From positions 1 to 64,000 of the forward strand of contig JADKBK010000012.1 of the NCBI GenBank assembly GCA_016715075.1: 64,000 nucleotides of DNA, written 5' to 3'. Source of the stretch: Bacteroidales bacterium (GTDB taxonomy: Bacteria > Bacteroidota > Bacteroidia > Bacteroidales > VadinHA17). This document shows positions 19,077 to 28,381 of the stretch, one piece after another. Position 1 is the stretch's first letter. Each line of letters begins with the position of its first letter. Position numbers and translations under genes: made by a program. Under the pieces are notes generated by a model that was given only the letters and a program-made list of their open reading frames with translations, did not search any database and was not told where the DNA came from.

Positions 19077-19727
19077 TTATACCTCGTCTCCTGTTTTCAG
19101 ATAATATCCAACAACATTCAATGATTCACTCTTTCGGTAATATTCAGGTTCAACCAGTTTGGTATGTTCAGCTCTTTTGACCTTTACCATTGAACTGCCA
19201 TCTTTTTGTTTCATAACCTGAACACCTTTTGTGGTCCTGCTTTCAACAGCATTAATATGAGCCGTATTGAACAGGACAACTTTTTTGATATTGCTGAGTG
19301 TGACAAGGTCAATATCATGATCGATCAGCTCTATGAATATCAGTTTTGATTCACTGTTGAAGGCATTCTTCAGCTTCTTTCTGTTATAATCGGTCTGGTA
19401 ACTGTTCATTGCAATTTTACCAATCTTTCCGTTCTCAAAAGCGACAATGAGGAACCCTTTATAGTGTTTTTCACCAGTAAGGTAAATTGGTTTTTCACCA
19501 GGCTCGAATTCAATCTTCTGCAATGCCTGAAACCTGTCACCGATCTCCTTTTTCTGAACCTTATAGACATTATTATTGGTAGTGAACACAAGGATCTCAT
19601 TCGAATTGGAATCGTCAGAAACCTTTATCGTGCTCGAAGGCTGATGGGTAAGGTGTTCAGTATTTTCATGTCCGTTTACATGTTCAGCTGAAGCCATTTT
19701 TCTTTTATAATCTTCTTCACTATTCAT
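19077..19727 (-). CDS. Free-standing gyrase/topoisomerase IV subunit A C-terminal propeller-like protein
   Basis: This 216-residue soluble protein matches only the C-terminal DNA-wrapping beta-propeller of GyrA/ParC-type subunits. The first about 40 residues are hydrophilic linker; then blades appear: EILVFTTNNNVYKVQKKEI, FLIVAFENGKIGKIAM, VLFNTAHINAVE, and TTKGVQVMKQKDGS, ending YRKSESLNVVGYYLK as in clostridial-type topoisomerase IV A subunits. The breakage-reunion domain with its active-site Tyr is absent, and only 47 bp separate its start from the preceding gene, so it is not a simple local truncation. It may bind DNA or regulate topology, or be a relic. It is coupled to a cytochrome c gene by a 2-bp gap. 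Confidence 0.75.
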   Translation of the reverse strand: MNSEEDYKRKMASAEHVNGHENTEHLTHQPSSTIKVSDDSNSNEILVFTTNNNVYKVQKKEIGDRFQALQKIEFEPGEKPIYLTGEKHYKGFLIVAFENGKIGKIAMNSYQTDYNRKKLKNAFNSESKLIFIELIDHDIDLVTLSNIKKVVLFNTAHINAVESRTTKGVQVMKQKDGSSMVKVKRAEHTKLVEPEYYRKSESLNVVGYYLKTGDEV

Positions 19728-19774
19728 ATTTAAATCTTTTCTGATTATCCTGATATTAAACGTTCTATTTATAT

Positions 19775-22700
19775 CTATTTATTTTCCTGATATTTAAATG
19801 ACTTATCGGGGTATTTTGGTATCGGGGGAGCAACAACCGGCTTCTCTTTGATGAGTTTCAGAAGATACTGAACGGCAGCCTCCATCTGGGCATCTTTCCC
19901 TTTAAAGGTTTCAAATGGAAGGTTATCAACCTTCATATCGGGTTCCACTCCCCATCCTTCAATAAGCCATTCGCCTTCAGGAGAGTATACTCCTGTCTCA
20001 GCCGCAGTTGCAATACCGTTATCAACGAGTCTGTTCCCGGAGGATAGCCATATTTCACCTCCCCAGGTTCTTTCCCCGATAAGTTTTCCGAGGCCAAGAC
20101 GTCTGAATCCCTCTGAAAATGCTTCGCCGTCAGAGGCTGTATGCTGGTCCATCAGGACAACCATATGACCAGTAAAGGCATATTGCATATTTGGCACGGA
20201 TTTGCCAACCCGGGGAGCCCAGTAAAACCATGCCTTTCGCATAAGCTTTTCAAGCACCCAGCTGTCGATATTACCGCCCCTGTTATGTCTCATATCAATA
20301 ATAAGGCCTTCCTTTCCGATAGCCGGGTAGAAGCTCTTTACGAAGTCATCATAATCGCCGCCTCCCATGGCCCTGAGATGAAGATATCCGATCCGGTTCC
20401 CGGATGTTTTGTCCACCTCCAGCCGGCGGGAATATTCCCAATCGTTGTAACGCAGATCAGAGAATTCACTGGCACTGAGAGGCTTAATCACCTCATCAAA
20501 GGATTCCCCTTTTTGATTTTTAAGCTTTAATCTGACCTGCACATCTGCTTTATTAACGAGCAGTTCATTTATATGAGGGACATCGAGTGTATTTATGCCA
20601 TTCACAGCCGTAATTATGTCACCGGTGCGGATCTTAAGTTCCGGTTTGGCGAGTGGTGACAGTTCAGATGGAAAATCGGGGTCAGACCTGTAAATATAGT
20701 CGATAGCATACCCTCCAAAGTTTTCAGCACGGGTGAGCCTGGCTCCCAGGTAACCATTTGATATATTATCTTTTGGTGTGCGTTTGTCTCCACCATACAC
20801 AAACATATGGAGAGCTGACAGTTCCGAGATCATATGAGCCAGAAGGTCATCAAGCTCATAACGGTCAGTTACCCGGTCCACAAGAGGGGCATACTGGTCG
20901 TAGACGGCCTGCCAGTCAACACCATGCATGTTCTTGTCGTAGAAATAGTCGCGTTCCATGCGCCAGGCATCCCTGAACATCTGCTTCCAGTCCTCAACCG
21001 GATCAATGTTGAATGCCCATTTGGTAAGGTTGATCATATCTTTTTTAGCATCAGGCTTTGAACCGTCAGCATTGAGGACCATTATACCGGTTTTATCCCT
21101 GATAAGAATTTTCTTGCCATCGCCTGAGAGACTAAAATTGTATATCCCTGAAGCAATATTTACTGCTTCATTATTCTTTTTATTGGTTATTTTCAATGCG
21201 TTAAGGCTCATCGCATTATCTTCTTCATTATAATCCGACCAGTAAAGCCAATCATTGTTGAGTTCCAGTTTCCCTATATTGCCGGTTTTCATTGGCACCG
21301 TGTAGAGATTGGAGCCCACGGATGTAAGGTCGGTATTCTTCTCTTCAGGCTTTGTTTTTGATATATCACTTTTCTTCTTTATCTTTTTATCGGCCACTGT
21401 TTTTGTTGTGTCGGGTTTAACAGGGCTGAGTTCAGTGGCATCGCAGAACGGGAATACAGCAGCAGAGTCAAGTGCAATGGCATAGATTTTTGATGTTTTG
21501 GCGTAATAAGGTTCGGGCTGCCTGTTTCCCCACGGGCTTCTAACTGATGTTTTAAAATCGCGTTCGGAAAGGAAATAGAGCCAATTTCCATCCCTGCTGA
21601 ATCTGGGGGTATAGTTTTCCTGCCTGTCAGTTGTGACCTGGTAGGATTTTGCCGTCTTAATATCATAGATCATTATATATCCGGCCAGGTTTGGAGCTCT
21701 GTCGGTATAAGCGATCCATCTGCTGTCGGGTGACCATGAAAATGGCCCGGAGAAACCAAAGTCATTGGTTGCAATAACAGAAGAGATCCCGGTATTCCCC
21801 GAATAAAGCATCAGCCTGTTATCTTTTTCATTAAAGACAATATGTTTGCCATCAGGAGAGGGAAGAAAATCTTCGATAAAATTCTTCGAACCCCTGGTTA
21901 ATTGTATCGGGGCATTGAAGCCATAATTGTCAGCTTTCCAGATTTCAAACTCTCCCGATTCATCTGAAAGCATCATCAGGTCGTTTTCCTTGTTTATATA
22001 GGTGGCACTCTTATACCGGATACCATATTTGCGTGTGACCTCTGACCATCTTTCAGTCTCTACCGGAACAGAAAATACCCGGCCACGGGAAGTAAGTACA
22101 ACATGGTTGCCCGTATATGAAAGATCAGCAGAGGTGAGCTTTGATTTCGGATCACTTATCCACTGAACCCGTTTCTGATCAAAATCGGAATTAAGTGATA
22201 TATCAAGAAGCGTTGATTTGCCGGAGGAGATGTCAAAAAGCATAAGATCTGCACCCTGCTGACATACTATCTTACCATTGTAAAGGTCAGCATCTTCAAG
22301 ATCCCAGCGGGTTATCTTTGTATGTTGTTTCAGGTCCTTCCCATCCATACCCATAGACCAGATATTCATTGTACCGTCACGGTCAGTAAGAAAGTAGATC
22401 CTTTCATTATAGTACATCGGATTTTTACTCGTTCCGGGATAATCAGCTGTTAAAGGCTCCGCCTCATTTGTGCCGTCAAATTTCCATAATGTCTGAGCAG
22501 TACCCCCTTTATATCTTTTGGTATGACTTCCCTGATCCCTGAGACGGGTGAAGAACAGCGTCCCGGAAGGGGAGTAGGTTCCCTGATCAGCCTGTGACAG
22601 CGGAATGATTTCTGAAGTCATTTTTACAGGATTAATCTTTACAAGCTGGTGATTTGGAATTGTGGAATAGTAAGTGGTGGAGTATAATACAGAGCCATCA

Positions 22701-23050
22701 GCAGTCCACTGATAGATGATCGGTCCGCTCTCCTCATATGTAAGCCTTTTGGGTCTGCCTCCGTCAATTGGTATGACATAAACCTCCGATGGCCCTTCAT
22801 ACTGAGCGACAAATGCAATCCATTTGCCATCAGGGGATATTCTTGCATGGGATTCCACCCCCTGATTAGTTGTAAGTCGTTTTGTTTCATTTGTTGTAAG
22901 GCTATATTTCCAGAGATCCCCCTCAGAAGTGAAGATGACCGTTTCTCCGTGAATGGCGGGGTATCTGTAATAACCTTTCACCTGGCCGGATGTCGACTGT
23001 ACTGCAACAAGCAGCAAATTGATAATCAGAAATGTTTTCAAAGTTTTCAT
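19775..23050 (-). CDS. Tricorn-like S41 protease with TolB-type propeller and PDZ domain
   Basis: The 1091-residue protein is exported (signal to about residue 22). Residues 25-690 form two WD40-like/TolB propellers (repeats such as ISPDGKWIAFVA, PSPDGKHIVFNE, WSPDSRWIAYTD, FSRDGNWLYFLS). Then come the tricorn core 1 helix bundle (about 700-760, with HMFVYGG near 748), a PDZ domain (about 763-840) and the S41 catalytic domain with TASDGEAF (nucleophile Ser near 973) and GERTWGGE. It should degrade peptides in the periplasm. A linker rich in Lys/Thr/Pro (about 545-575) separates the propellers. Length matches Bacteroidota homologues. Confidence 0.92.
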   Translation of the reverse strand: MKTLKTFLIINLLLVAVQSTSGQVKGYYRYPAIHGETVIFTSEGDLWKYSLTTNETKRLTTNQGVESHARISPDGKWIAFVAQYEGPSEVYVIPIDGGRPKRLTYEESGPIIYQWTADGSVLYSTTYYSTIPNHQLVKINPVKMTSEIIPLSQADQGTYSPSGTLFFTRLRDQGSHTKRYKGGTAQTLWKFDGTNEAEPLTADYPGTSKNPMYYNERIYFLTDRDGTMNIWSMGMDGKDLKQHTKITRWDLEDADLYNGKIVCQQGADLMLFDISSGKSTLLDISLNSDFDQKRVQWISDPKSKLTSADLSYTGNHVVLTSRGRVFSVPVETERWSEVTRKYGIRYKSATYINKENDLMMLSDESGEFEIWKADNYGFNAPIQLTRGSKNFIEDFLPSPDGKHIVFNEKDNRLMLYSGNTGISSVIATNDFGFSGPFSWSPDSRWIAYTDRAPNLAGYIMIYDIKTAKSYQVTTDRQENYTPRFSRDGNWLYFLSERDFKTSVRSPWGNRQPEPYYAKTSKIYAIALDSAAVFPFCDATELSPVKPDTTKTVADKKIKKKSDISKTKPEEKNTDLTSVGSNLYTVPMKTGNIGKLELNNDWLYWSDYNEEDNAMSLNALKITNKKNNEAVNIASGIYNFSLSGDGKKILIRDKTGIMVLNADGSKPDAKKDMINLTKWAFNIDPVEDWKQMFRDAWRMERDYFYDKNMHGVDWQAVYDQYAPLVDRVTDRYELDDLLAHMISELSALHMFVYGGDKRTPKDNISNGYLGARLTRAENFGGYAIDYIYRSDPDFPSELSPLAKPELKIRTGDIITAVNGINTLDVPHINELLVNKADVQVRLKLKNQKGESFDEVIKPLSASEFSDLRYNDWEYSRRLEVDKTSGNRIGYLHLRAMGGGDYDDFVKSFYPAIGKEGLIIDMRHNRGGNIDSWVLEKLMRKAWFYWAPRVGKSVPNMQYAFTGHMVVLMDQHTASDGEAFSEGFRRLGLGKLIGERTWGGEIWLSSGNRLVDNGIATAAETGVYSPEGEWLIEGWGVEPDMKVDNLPFETFKGKDAQMEAAVQYLLKLIKEKPVVAPPIPKYPDKSFKYQENK

Positions 23051-23229
23051 GACTTTGTATTTGTGTGTTATTTTGAATATTGTAAAAGGGCTTGATACTG
23101 CATTTCATTATAACAAGAAAACCCAAATGTCGGAAAAAATTATCCATGACTAATATTTCATTGTAAAAATGATTTGTTAATCCTTCCGGAGCCTGAACCT
23201 TTCTCCCGGACTTAGCTACAACCATCGCT

Positions 23230-23260
23230 AAGGCTACTGTTGTCGGGGAAAGCTTTGGCT
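23230..23260. repeat. Dispersed motif ACTGTTGTCGGGGAAA, copy
   Basis: AAGGCTACTGTTGTCGGGGA lies in the divergent region upstream of two genes. An inverted near-copy is at about 14873-14897 and a shorter copy (GTTGTCGGGGAAAGC) at about 24092-24106. It looks like a small dispersed intergenic repeat. Confidence 0.45.
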
Positions 23261-23296
23261 GGCAAAGCCTTCATCTTTCTTTCCATATAAAAACCA

Positions 23297-23304
23297 TATC
23301 TTTG
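23297..23304 (+). promoter_or_regulatory. Bacteroidota -7 box (TATCTTTG)
   Basis: TATCTTTG matches TAnnTTTG and ends 20 bp before the ATG at 23325; the same layout as at the OmpA gene. Confidence 0.5.
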
Positions 23305-23324
23305 TATACCAAATAAAATACCTA

Positions 23325-23801
23325 ATGAAAGCCGTATCGGTAAAAGAACTCAGTCAGGAATTACTTAACCGGTCCCCCAAAGAACTCCGTGATCTATGTC
23401 TAAGACTGTCGAGATTTAAAAAAGAGAACAAGGAACTTCTTACTTATCTGTTATTTGAATCTTCGGATGAGGAATCATATATCGAAAGCGTGAAAAAGGA
23501 AATTGATCTGCAGTTTGAGCAGGTTAACAGGAAAAGTCCCTATTTCATAAAAAAAGGAGTCCGGAGGATCTTGCTTAATACAAAGAAATACATCAGGTAT
23601 TCACAGAATAAGAAAACAGAAATCGATTTACTTATCTATTATTGTACCGGACTGAAAAATTTTAAACCTTCTATTCAGAAGAATAAGGCTCTGCGGAATA
23701 TGTTTTCAAGACAGACAGAGACATTAAGGGAAAAGCTTTCCCAGCTTCATGAAGATTTACAGTATGATTACGAGGTGGAAATCAGTGAATTGCAAGACTG
23801 A
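23325..23801 (+). CDS. Conserved hypothetical helical protein
   Basis: The 158-residue protein has no signal peptide and is predicted to be nearly all alpha-helical, with many Lys and Glu. It opens MKAVSVKELSQELLNRSPKELRDLCLRLSRFKKEN, which looks like paired helices of a DNA- or protein-binding adaptor. I do not recognise a named family. It is divergent from the tricorn-like protease and has a good -7 box upstream. No operon partner. Confidence 0.7.
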   Translation: MKAVSVKELSQELLNRSPKELRDLCLRLSRFKKENKELLTYLLFESSDEESYIESVKKEIDLQFEQVNRKSPYFIKKGVRRILLNTKKYIRYSQNKKTEIDLLIYYCTGLKNFKPSIQKNKALRNMFSRQTETLREKLSQLHEDLQYDYEVEISELQD

Positions 23802-24160
23802 AGCATTTTCTGGCTCACAGGGCAATTAATACTCAGATATTCAAATAATAAAACTTATCCAGGCAACAGCATCAGGCAGTTATTACAGGTTAATACTGTA
23901 AAAGTCCGATTTATTACATTGGATGAATATCTCAATCTTCTGATTTGTACTGCTGCTCCCTCTCCGTTATTTAATTATACTAAGGATGGTTGTGAATATA
24001 TACAAAGGAGAAGCGCATTATTACTTAATAAATGTAAATATGACAGATATTATGCTTAATAATTTTTTTATTTGGATTTGATTACCGAATTTTGTTGTCG
24101 GGGAAAGCATTTTTTATTTTTTATAATCATACGGGGATTATTAATAACCAGTATTCAGAC
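23802..24160. other. Gene-free AT-rich stretch
   Basis: No ORF with coding character and no clear terminator. It holds one copy of GTTGTCGGGGAAAGC at 24092-24106, which is also the first codons of an over-long ORF reading into the next gene. The rest is plain AT-rich sequence, likely the promoter region of the SiaC-like gene. Confidence 0.5.
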
Positions 24161-24553
24161 ATGATTATAGGTGAGGTACATATTTTACCTTCAGATAAGA
24201 CACCTGAAATATTCCTTAATCCTGAGGGAACGATAAGGATAAAAGGTCGTGGCTTGAGTATAAACAAAAATCATATTAATGATCAGATTCTGGAGTGGAT
24301 TGATATGTACTTGTGCAATCCTGCGGAAATTACATACGTCAGCATCTCTTTCGAATATCTAAACAGCCACAGTACTACAACATTATTTTCCATTTTAAAG
24401 AAAATCACCCAGGTTATCCTGAAATCAAAGAAGCTCAAAATCATCTGGTATTATGAGGAGGATGATGAGGATATTCTGGAACGGGGAGAGTATATTGCTT
24501 CAGCACTGAATATCCCTATTGAATTTCTTATGACACAAAAAAGTCCTGAATAA
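24161..24553 (+). CDS. SiaC-like / DUF1987 family regulatory protein
   Basis: This 130-residue protein resembles SiaC (DUF1987), the phosphorylatable switch protein of the SiaABCD pathway, which is dephosphorylated by a PP2C phosphatase and rephosphorylated by a kinase to control c-di-GMP or other outputs. Visible hallmarks are DKTPEIFLNPEGTIRIKGRGLSI near the start, LEWIDMYLCNP, and YVSISFEYLNSHSTTTLFSILK (with the Ser/Thr-rich phosphosite region), then WYYEEDDEDILERGE. The ATG at 24161 fits the family better than the upstream one at 24092. No SiaA/SiaB-like partner is visible; the neighbour is a ppGpp hydrolase on the other strand. Confidence 0.8.
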   Translation: MIIGEVHILPSDKTPEIFLNPEGTIRIKGRGLSINKNHINDQILEWIDMYLCNPAEITYVSISFEYLNSHSTTTLFSILKKITQVILKSKKLKIIWYYEEDDEDILERGEYIASALNIPIEFLMTQKSPE

Positions 24554-24657
24554 CAGGAAATTCTTCAGGATGTTTAAGTCGGTTCGTGCGGAGGGGAAGC
24601 GACTGATCAGAGTTTTTTGGTATAGCCCGTTTTCATGTTGACAAATTCCCGGATTTA

Positions 24658-25251
24658 CTACATAGAAGGCTTTTCCTGCAGTACAGTCCGCACACCGTAT
24701 TTTGTTCTGCCCCTGGCAAGGCATTCGTCAAACAGCTCTTCCAGCTTACTGTTTACTCCCCGCAGGCCTGCCACCACATCTTCTGCCCAGTCGAAATAAT
24801 CCTTTATACGCTGGAGGGGCCAGTCTTCCGGAGGGTTATCTGTAATATCACGAAGGTTCATTATCTTATCTGCAATCTTGAGCTTCCTGGCATTCATCGA
24901 CTTATGTGAAGCATTCACAACCTGTAACCTTTTTCGTTCTTTTTTTTCAAGAGTTTTGTCATCCGTGACTTCCATTGTCAGCGACAGGATCTGATCGCCA
25001 AACATTCCTGATATGATTCTGATCAGTTCATCTCTCTCATCCACAGAATTGACTGTGTCTTCAATAACATCATGCAGCATTGTGGCTGCAAGCAGAACAG
25101 GATCTGTCTCACCAGCCTCATTAATGAGCAGATTAGCAACCTGAATAGGATGATTTATGTATGGAACTCTATCAAGGCCTTTACGGAATTGGGCCTTGTG
25201 CCTGCCAGCAGCAAATTCCAGTGCTTTAAGTATTAATGCTGTTTCTGACAT
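24658..25251 (-). CDS. HD-domain ppGpp hydrolase, MESH1-like small alarmone hydrolase
   Basis: The 197-residue protein is a single HD domain close to MESH1/HDDC3 and the hydrolase half of SpoT. PYINHP (30-35, metal ligand His34), MLHDVIEDT (58-66, His60/Asp61), EVTDDKTLEKKERKRLQ (94-110) and IADKIMNLRD (126-135, Asp128) are all present, with the LHDxxEDT catalytic EDT intact. No synthetase, TGS or ACT domain, so it should only remove (p)ppGpp (or, as known for MESH1, NADPH 2'-phosphate). It converges with the SiaC-like gene. Confidence 0.9.
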   Translation of the reverse strand: MSETALILKALEFAAGRHKAQFRKGLDRVPYINHPIQVANLLINEAGETDPVLLAATMLHDVIEDTVNSVDERDELIRIISGMFGDQILSLTMEVTDDKTLEKKERKRLQVVNASHKSMNARKLKIADKIMNLRDITDNPPEDWPLQRIKDYFDWAEDVVAGLRGVNSKLEELFDECLARGRTKYGVRTVLQEKPSM

Positions 25252-25521
25252 TATATCCTTCAGATTAAATTAAGTAATTATTATTCAGGAAAGCCGGAAT
25301 GACAATTCCCAAATATAGTGAAAAAATCTCACTATGACCTGAAGGGCTGTACTTTAGTCGATCCAGATCCTGTTTTGGATTCCATCCTGGTTTTGACTTT
25401 ATAGTAAATCCAACAAAAAAGGGTAATGGTTGTTAAGTATTTATATAACAGGTTTAGAAAACCAAAATTCTTGTGTAATTTTCCTGTTTGTCAGATTATT
25501 AACAAATTAAATTCATTTACC

Positions 25522-26550
25522 ATGAAATACAATCAACTTGGAAAGACCGGAGTACTGGTCTCGGAGTTATGTCTGGGAGCTATGACTTTTGGAGGAAAAG
25601 GTTACTGGGAAGCTATCGGCAAGCTGCCGGAGGATGAGGTGACACTTTTAATCAAAACAGCCATTGACCATGGAATTAATTTTGTTGATACTGCAAATGC
25701 ATATTCAGAAGGTCTTTCGGAGATCTTACTTGGCAAAGCTTTGAAAAACCTTGGTATCCCGAGGCAATCACTTGTTATTGCAACCAAAGTAAGACTACGG
25801 ATGGGACCGGGAGCAAACCAGGTTGGTCTGTCAAGACTTCATATAAGTGATTCTGTAGATGACAGCCTTAAGCGAATGGACATTTCACATATCGACCTTC
25901 TGTATATACATGGAGTAGACCCGTTGACACCACTTGAGGAGACAATGAGGGGGCTGGAAGATGTTGTCAGGTCGGGTAAGGTAAGATATATTGGAATAAG
26001 CAATCATCCGGCCTGGATGGTAATGAAAGCCAATAGTATTGCCGATAAAATGGGCTGGACGAAATTTGTTGCTTCCCAGAATTTTTACAGCATCGCCAGC
26101 CGCGATATTGAACGCGAAATTGTACCAATGGCTCTTAGTGAAGGGATCGGTATAATGCCCTGGAGCCCGCTGGCAGGAGGATTTCTTTCCGGAAAATTTG
26201 TAAGGGGTAAGGAAATTGCAGGAGACAGCAGGAGAGATACCTTTGATTTTCCTCCAATTAACAAGAACAAAGCTTATGATATTATTGATGTTATGGCCAG
26301 GATCGGAAATAGTCATAACACCTCTGCAGCACGCGTTGCTTTGGCGTGGATGCTGACCAAACCAGGTGTGACAAGCATAATCATAGGAGCTAAAAAGATT
26401 GACCAGCTGATAGACAATATTGACTGTACAGGACTTAAGCTCAGTGATGAAGAGCTCGGCGAACTGGAAGCTATAAGTGCTTTATCTCCTGAATATCCGG
26501 CATGGATGGTCAGCAGGCAGATGACAGGCAGGTACCCGGATGAGCTATAG
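25522..26550 (+). CDS. Aldo/keto reductase
   Basis: This 342-residue cytosolic TIM-barrel enzyme reduces aldehydes or ketones with NADPH. The catalytic tetrad is visible: Asp56 and Tyr61 (FVDTANAYSEG), Lys89 (VIATKVR) and His130 (LLYIHGVDP). Coenzyme-binding residues lie near the C-terminus (SIIIGAKKIDQLIDNI). The ATG at 25522 (MKYNQLGKTG) is the standard family start; an upstream ORF extension of 32 codons is not. Similar to the AKR subgroup of potassium-channel-beta/YajO-like enzymes. Monocistronic and convergent with the next gene. Confidence 0.92.
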   Translation: MKYNQLGKTGVLVSELCLGAMTFGGKGYWEAIGKLPEDEVTLLIKTAIDHGINFVDTANAYSEGLSEILLGKALKNLGIPRQSLVIATKVRLRMGPGANQVGLSRLHISDSVDDSLKRMDISHIDLLYIHGVDPLTPLEETMRGLEDVVRSGKVRYIGISNHPAWMVMKANSIADKMGWTKFVASQNFYSIASRDIEREIVPMALSEGIGIMPWSPLAGGFLSGKFVRGKEIAGDSRRDTFDFPPINKNKAYDIIDVMARIGNSHNTSAARVALAWMLTKPGVTSIIIGAKKIDQLIDNIDCTGLKLSDEELGELEAISALSPEYPAWMVSRQMTGRYPDEL

Positions 26551-26564
26551 TTTTTTAAAGGGTA

Positions 26565-27509
26565 TTAACCCGGAGCAACAATAATTTTACCACGTGTCCT
26601 GCCGGTTTCTATCTGCAGGTGGGCAGCCTGTATCTCTTCAAATTTGAATATTCCGGAGATGCAGGATTTGACTATCCCTTTTTCCAGCAGGTCAGCGATC
26701 TCTTTCATATGAGACCCATCTGACTGAACGCGGAAATGATATCCTTTAAGACCCTTTCCGGCTGCCTTTTCAGTAATATCTTCGGACGTGCCTGAAGGTA
26801 TACAGATAATCGTCCCGCCCGGTTTTAATACTTTAAAGGATCTATCTGAATATCCGCCGCCTATTGTGTCAAGAACAAAATCAATATCATGCAGAAGCTC
26901 TTCAAAATTCTCATTCTCATAATCGATATGCCTGTCAGCTCCCATGTTCAGAACAAAGTCCCTGTTTTTGCCCGAAGCTGTGCCTGCAACCCAGGCACCC
27001 AGATGTTTAGCCAGCTGTACAGCATAATGGCCTACTCCGCCAGCGGCTGAATGGATCAGTACCTTGTCTCCTTTTTTGATTCCAGCATTATATTTCAGTA
27101 TCTGCCAGGCTGTAAGGGCAGCCAGGGAAGCTGCTGCAGCCTCTTCGTGCGTAATATTTGAAGGCTTTAGTGCAAGTTGATTTTCGGGTACAGCTACATA
27201 TTCCGAATAGGCTTTCCCGTGTCCCGGAAAATTTATCATACCAAAAACCTCATCACCTTTATGTAACAAGTTTACTTTAGTTCCGGTATGAGCGATAATT
27301 CCAGAGATATCCCATCCCAGGATGATCGGATTAAAATCTTTCAGCGCCCCGGCCAGACCTTTCCCCTTACGGGTTTTAATATCTATCGGATTAATTCCAA
27401 TGGCTTTCACATTGACAATTACTTCATTTTCTGACATCTCCGGAATGGGAAGCTCTTCAATAGCCAGATTTTCAGCACCCCCGAACCCTTTTAGAATTAT
27501 TGCCTTCAT
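26565..27509 (-). CDS. NADP-dependent MDR oxidoreductase (zinc-free quinone oxidoreductase type)
   Basis: The 314-residue enzyme has a GroES-like N-terminal domain (NPIDIKTRKG at about 40-49) and a Rossmann domain with HSAAGGVGHYAVQLAKHLGA (153-172). No structural or catalytic zinc cysteines are present, consistent with quinone or enone reductases. Length is typical and no frameshift is seen, in contrast to the MDR gene at 13776-14784. Close relatives are commonly annotated NADP-dependent oxidoreductase. It ends 14 bp from the aldo/keto reductase stop. Confidence 0.9.
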   Translation of the reverse strand: MKAIILKGFGGAENLAIEELPIPEMSENEVIVNVKAIGINPIDIKTRKGKGLAGALKDFNPIILGWDISGIIAHTGTKVNLLHKGDEVFGMINFPGHGKAYSEYVAVPENQLALKPSNITHEEAAAASLAALTAWQILKYNAGIKKGDKVLIHSAAGGVGHYAVQLAKHLGAWVAGTASGKNRDFVLNMGADRHIDYENENFEELLHDIDFVLDTIGGGYSDRSFKVLKPGGTIICIPSGTSEDITEKAAGKGLKGYHFRVQSDGSHMKEIADLLEKGIVKSCISGIFKFEEIQAAHLQIETGRTRGKIIVAPG

Positions 27510-28381
27510 AGAATTATGATTTTTTGACTGATGATAAAATTAACATAGAAATTTAATAATTGTTCGTGGGCTCAAACTGATCTTTTAGCGTTTATTCAAC
27601 CACTTTCAGATAGCTTCAATCTGATATATGTGCGGATCAGTTCTGATTCAGATTGGTTTCCAAGAAAATGATCAGAATAAATTTGGTTACCATACACCTT
27701 AATTTATGAAGAATCATTACTACTGGTGCGTTTGATTTCAATATATCGTACTCCGAAGTGGTCCAATATGAATTGGCGTTGTTGAAAAAGTTAAAATCCG
27801 TTAACCGCAAAGGTCGCAAAGATATTGCGCAAAGATCGCAAAGATCATATTGTCAATGCTTTATCTTTGCATGCTTTGTGTCCTCCTTCGCGTGCTACTA
27901 GATAACTCTTTGCATTCATGGTCGGAAATTGATTTTCTTCGTTTACCCCGACCCCAGGGGGAGCGAAGAAAATCAATTTACTGCCGCCTAAGCGGCATGG
28001 GGTAAATAAATTGATTTTCGAGCGGAGGTTATGAGAGTTATTATTTTTGAAGTTCCTGCAATTTCTTAGGTGAGGGACTTTGCGGTTAAAAAGACTTTTT
28101 TAACAGGCACAATTCAAATTAAGCCCTGCTGGGTTAATACAATAATTCAGATCAAAAATCGAAAAACACTTCTATTTTATTTATTATCAATTATCTGAGA
28201 TTGTATTTTTCAAATCAGAACATCACATTTAAAGAATCATTACAAAATTGAAATTCGAATGGGAAACATAATTTTGAAAACATAATTTAAAACATAGATT
28301 ATTGCGAAAATGTGATCTACATTTATTCTAATTTTAGTAGAATAAACAACTCTGTTTATTTAAGCCATAAAACCAACCGAC
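27510..28381. other. Long gene-free region with a palindromic element
   Basis: No supported gene. The central part, 27790-28104, is the palindromic element listed separately. 28105-28381 is very AT-rich and should contain the promoter of the GH10 gene; I could not identify a convincing TTTG/TAnnTTTG pair. Confidence 0.6.
27790..28104. mobile_element. 315-bp palindromic intergenic element with nested hairpins (MITE-like candidate)
   Basis: The ends are imperfect inverted repeats: GTTAAAA...TTAACCGCAAAG at 27790-27812 and CTTTGCGGTTAAAAA...TTAAC at 28078-28104. Inside are CGCAAAG words on the left and their complement (CTTTGC) further in, a perfect 16-bp inverted repeat AAATTGATTTTCTTCG at 27926-27941 with its partner at 27964-27979, a perfect 6-bp hairpin TGCCGC-CTAA-GCGGCA at 27982-27997, and a third copy of AAATTGATTTTCG at 28008-28020. 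No ORF. It could be a non-autonomous element or a REP-like structured repeat. Confidence 0.55.

Noticed and set aside
24572..24597. Possible terminator hairpin (GTCGGTTC / GAAGCGAC) between convergent genes
   Set aside because: One mismatch, 10-nt loop, and the T-tract lies about 10 bases beyond the stem; too weak to call.
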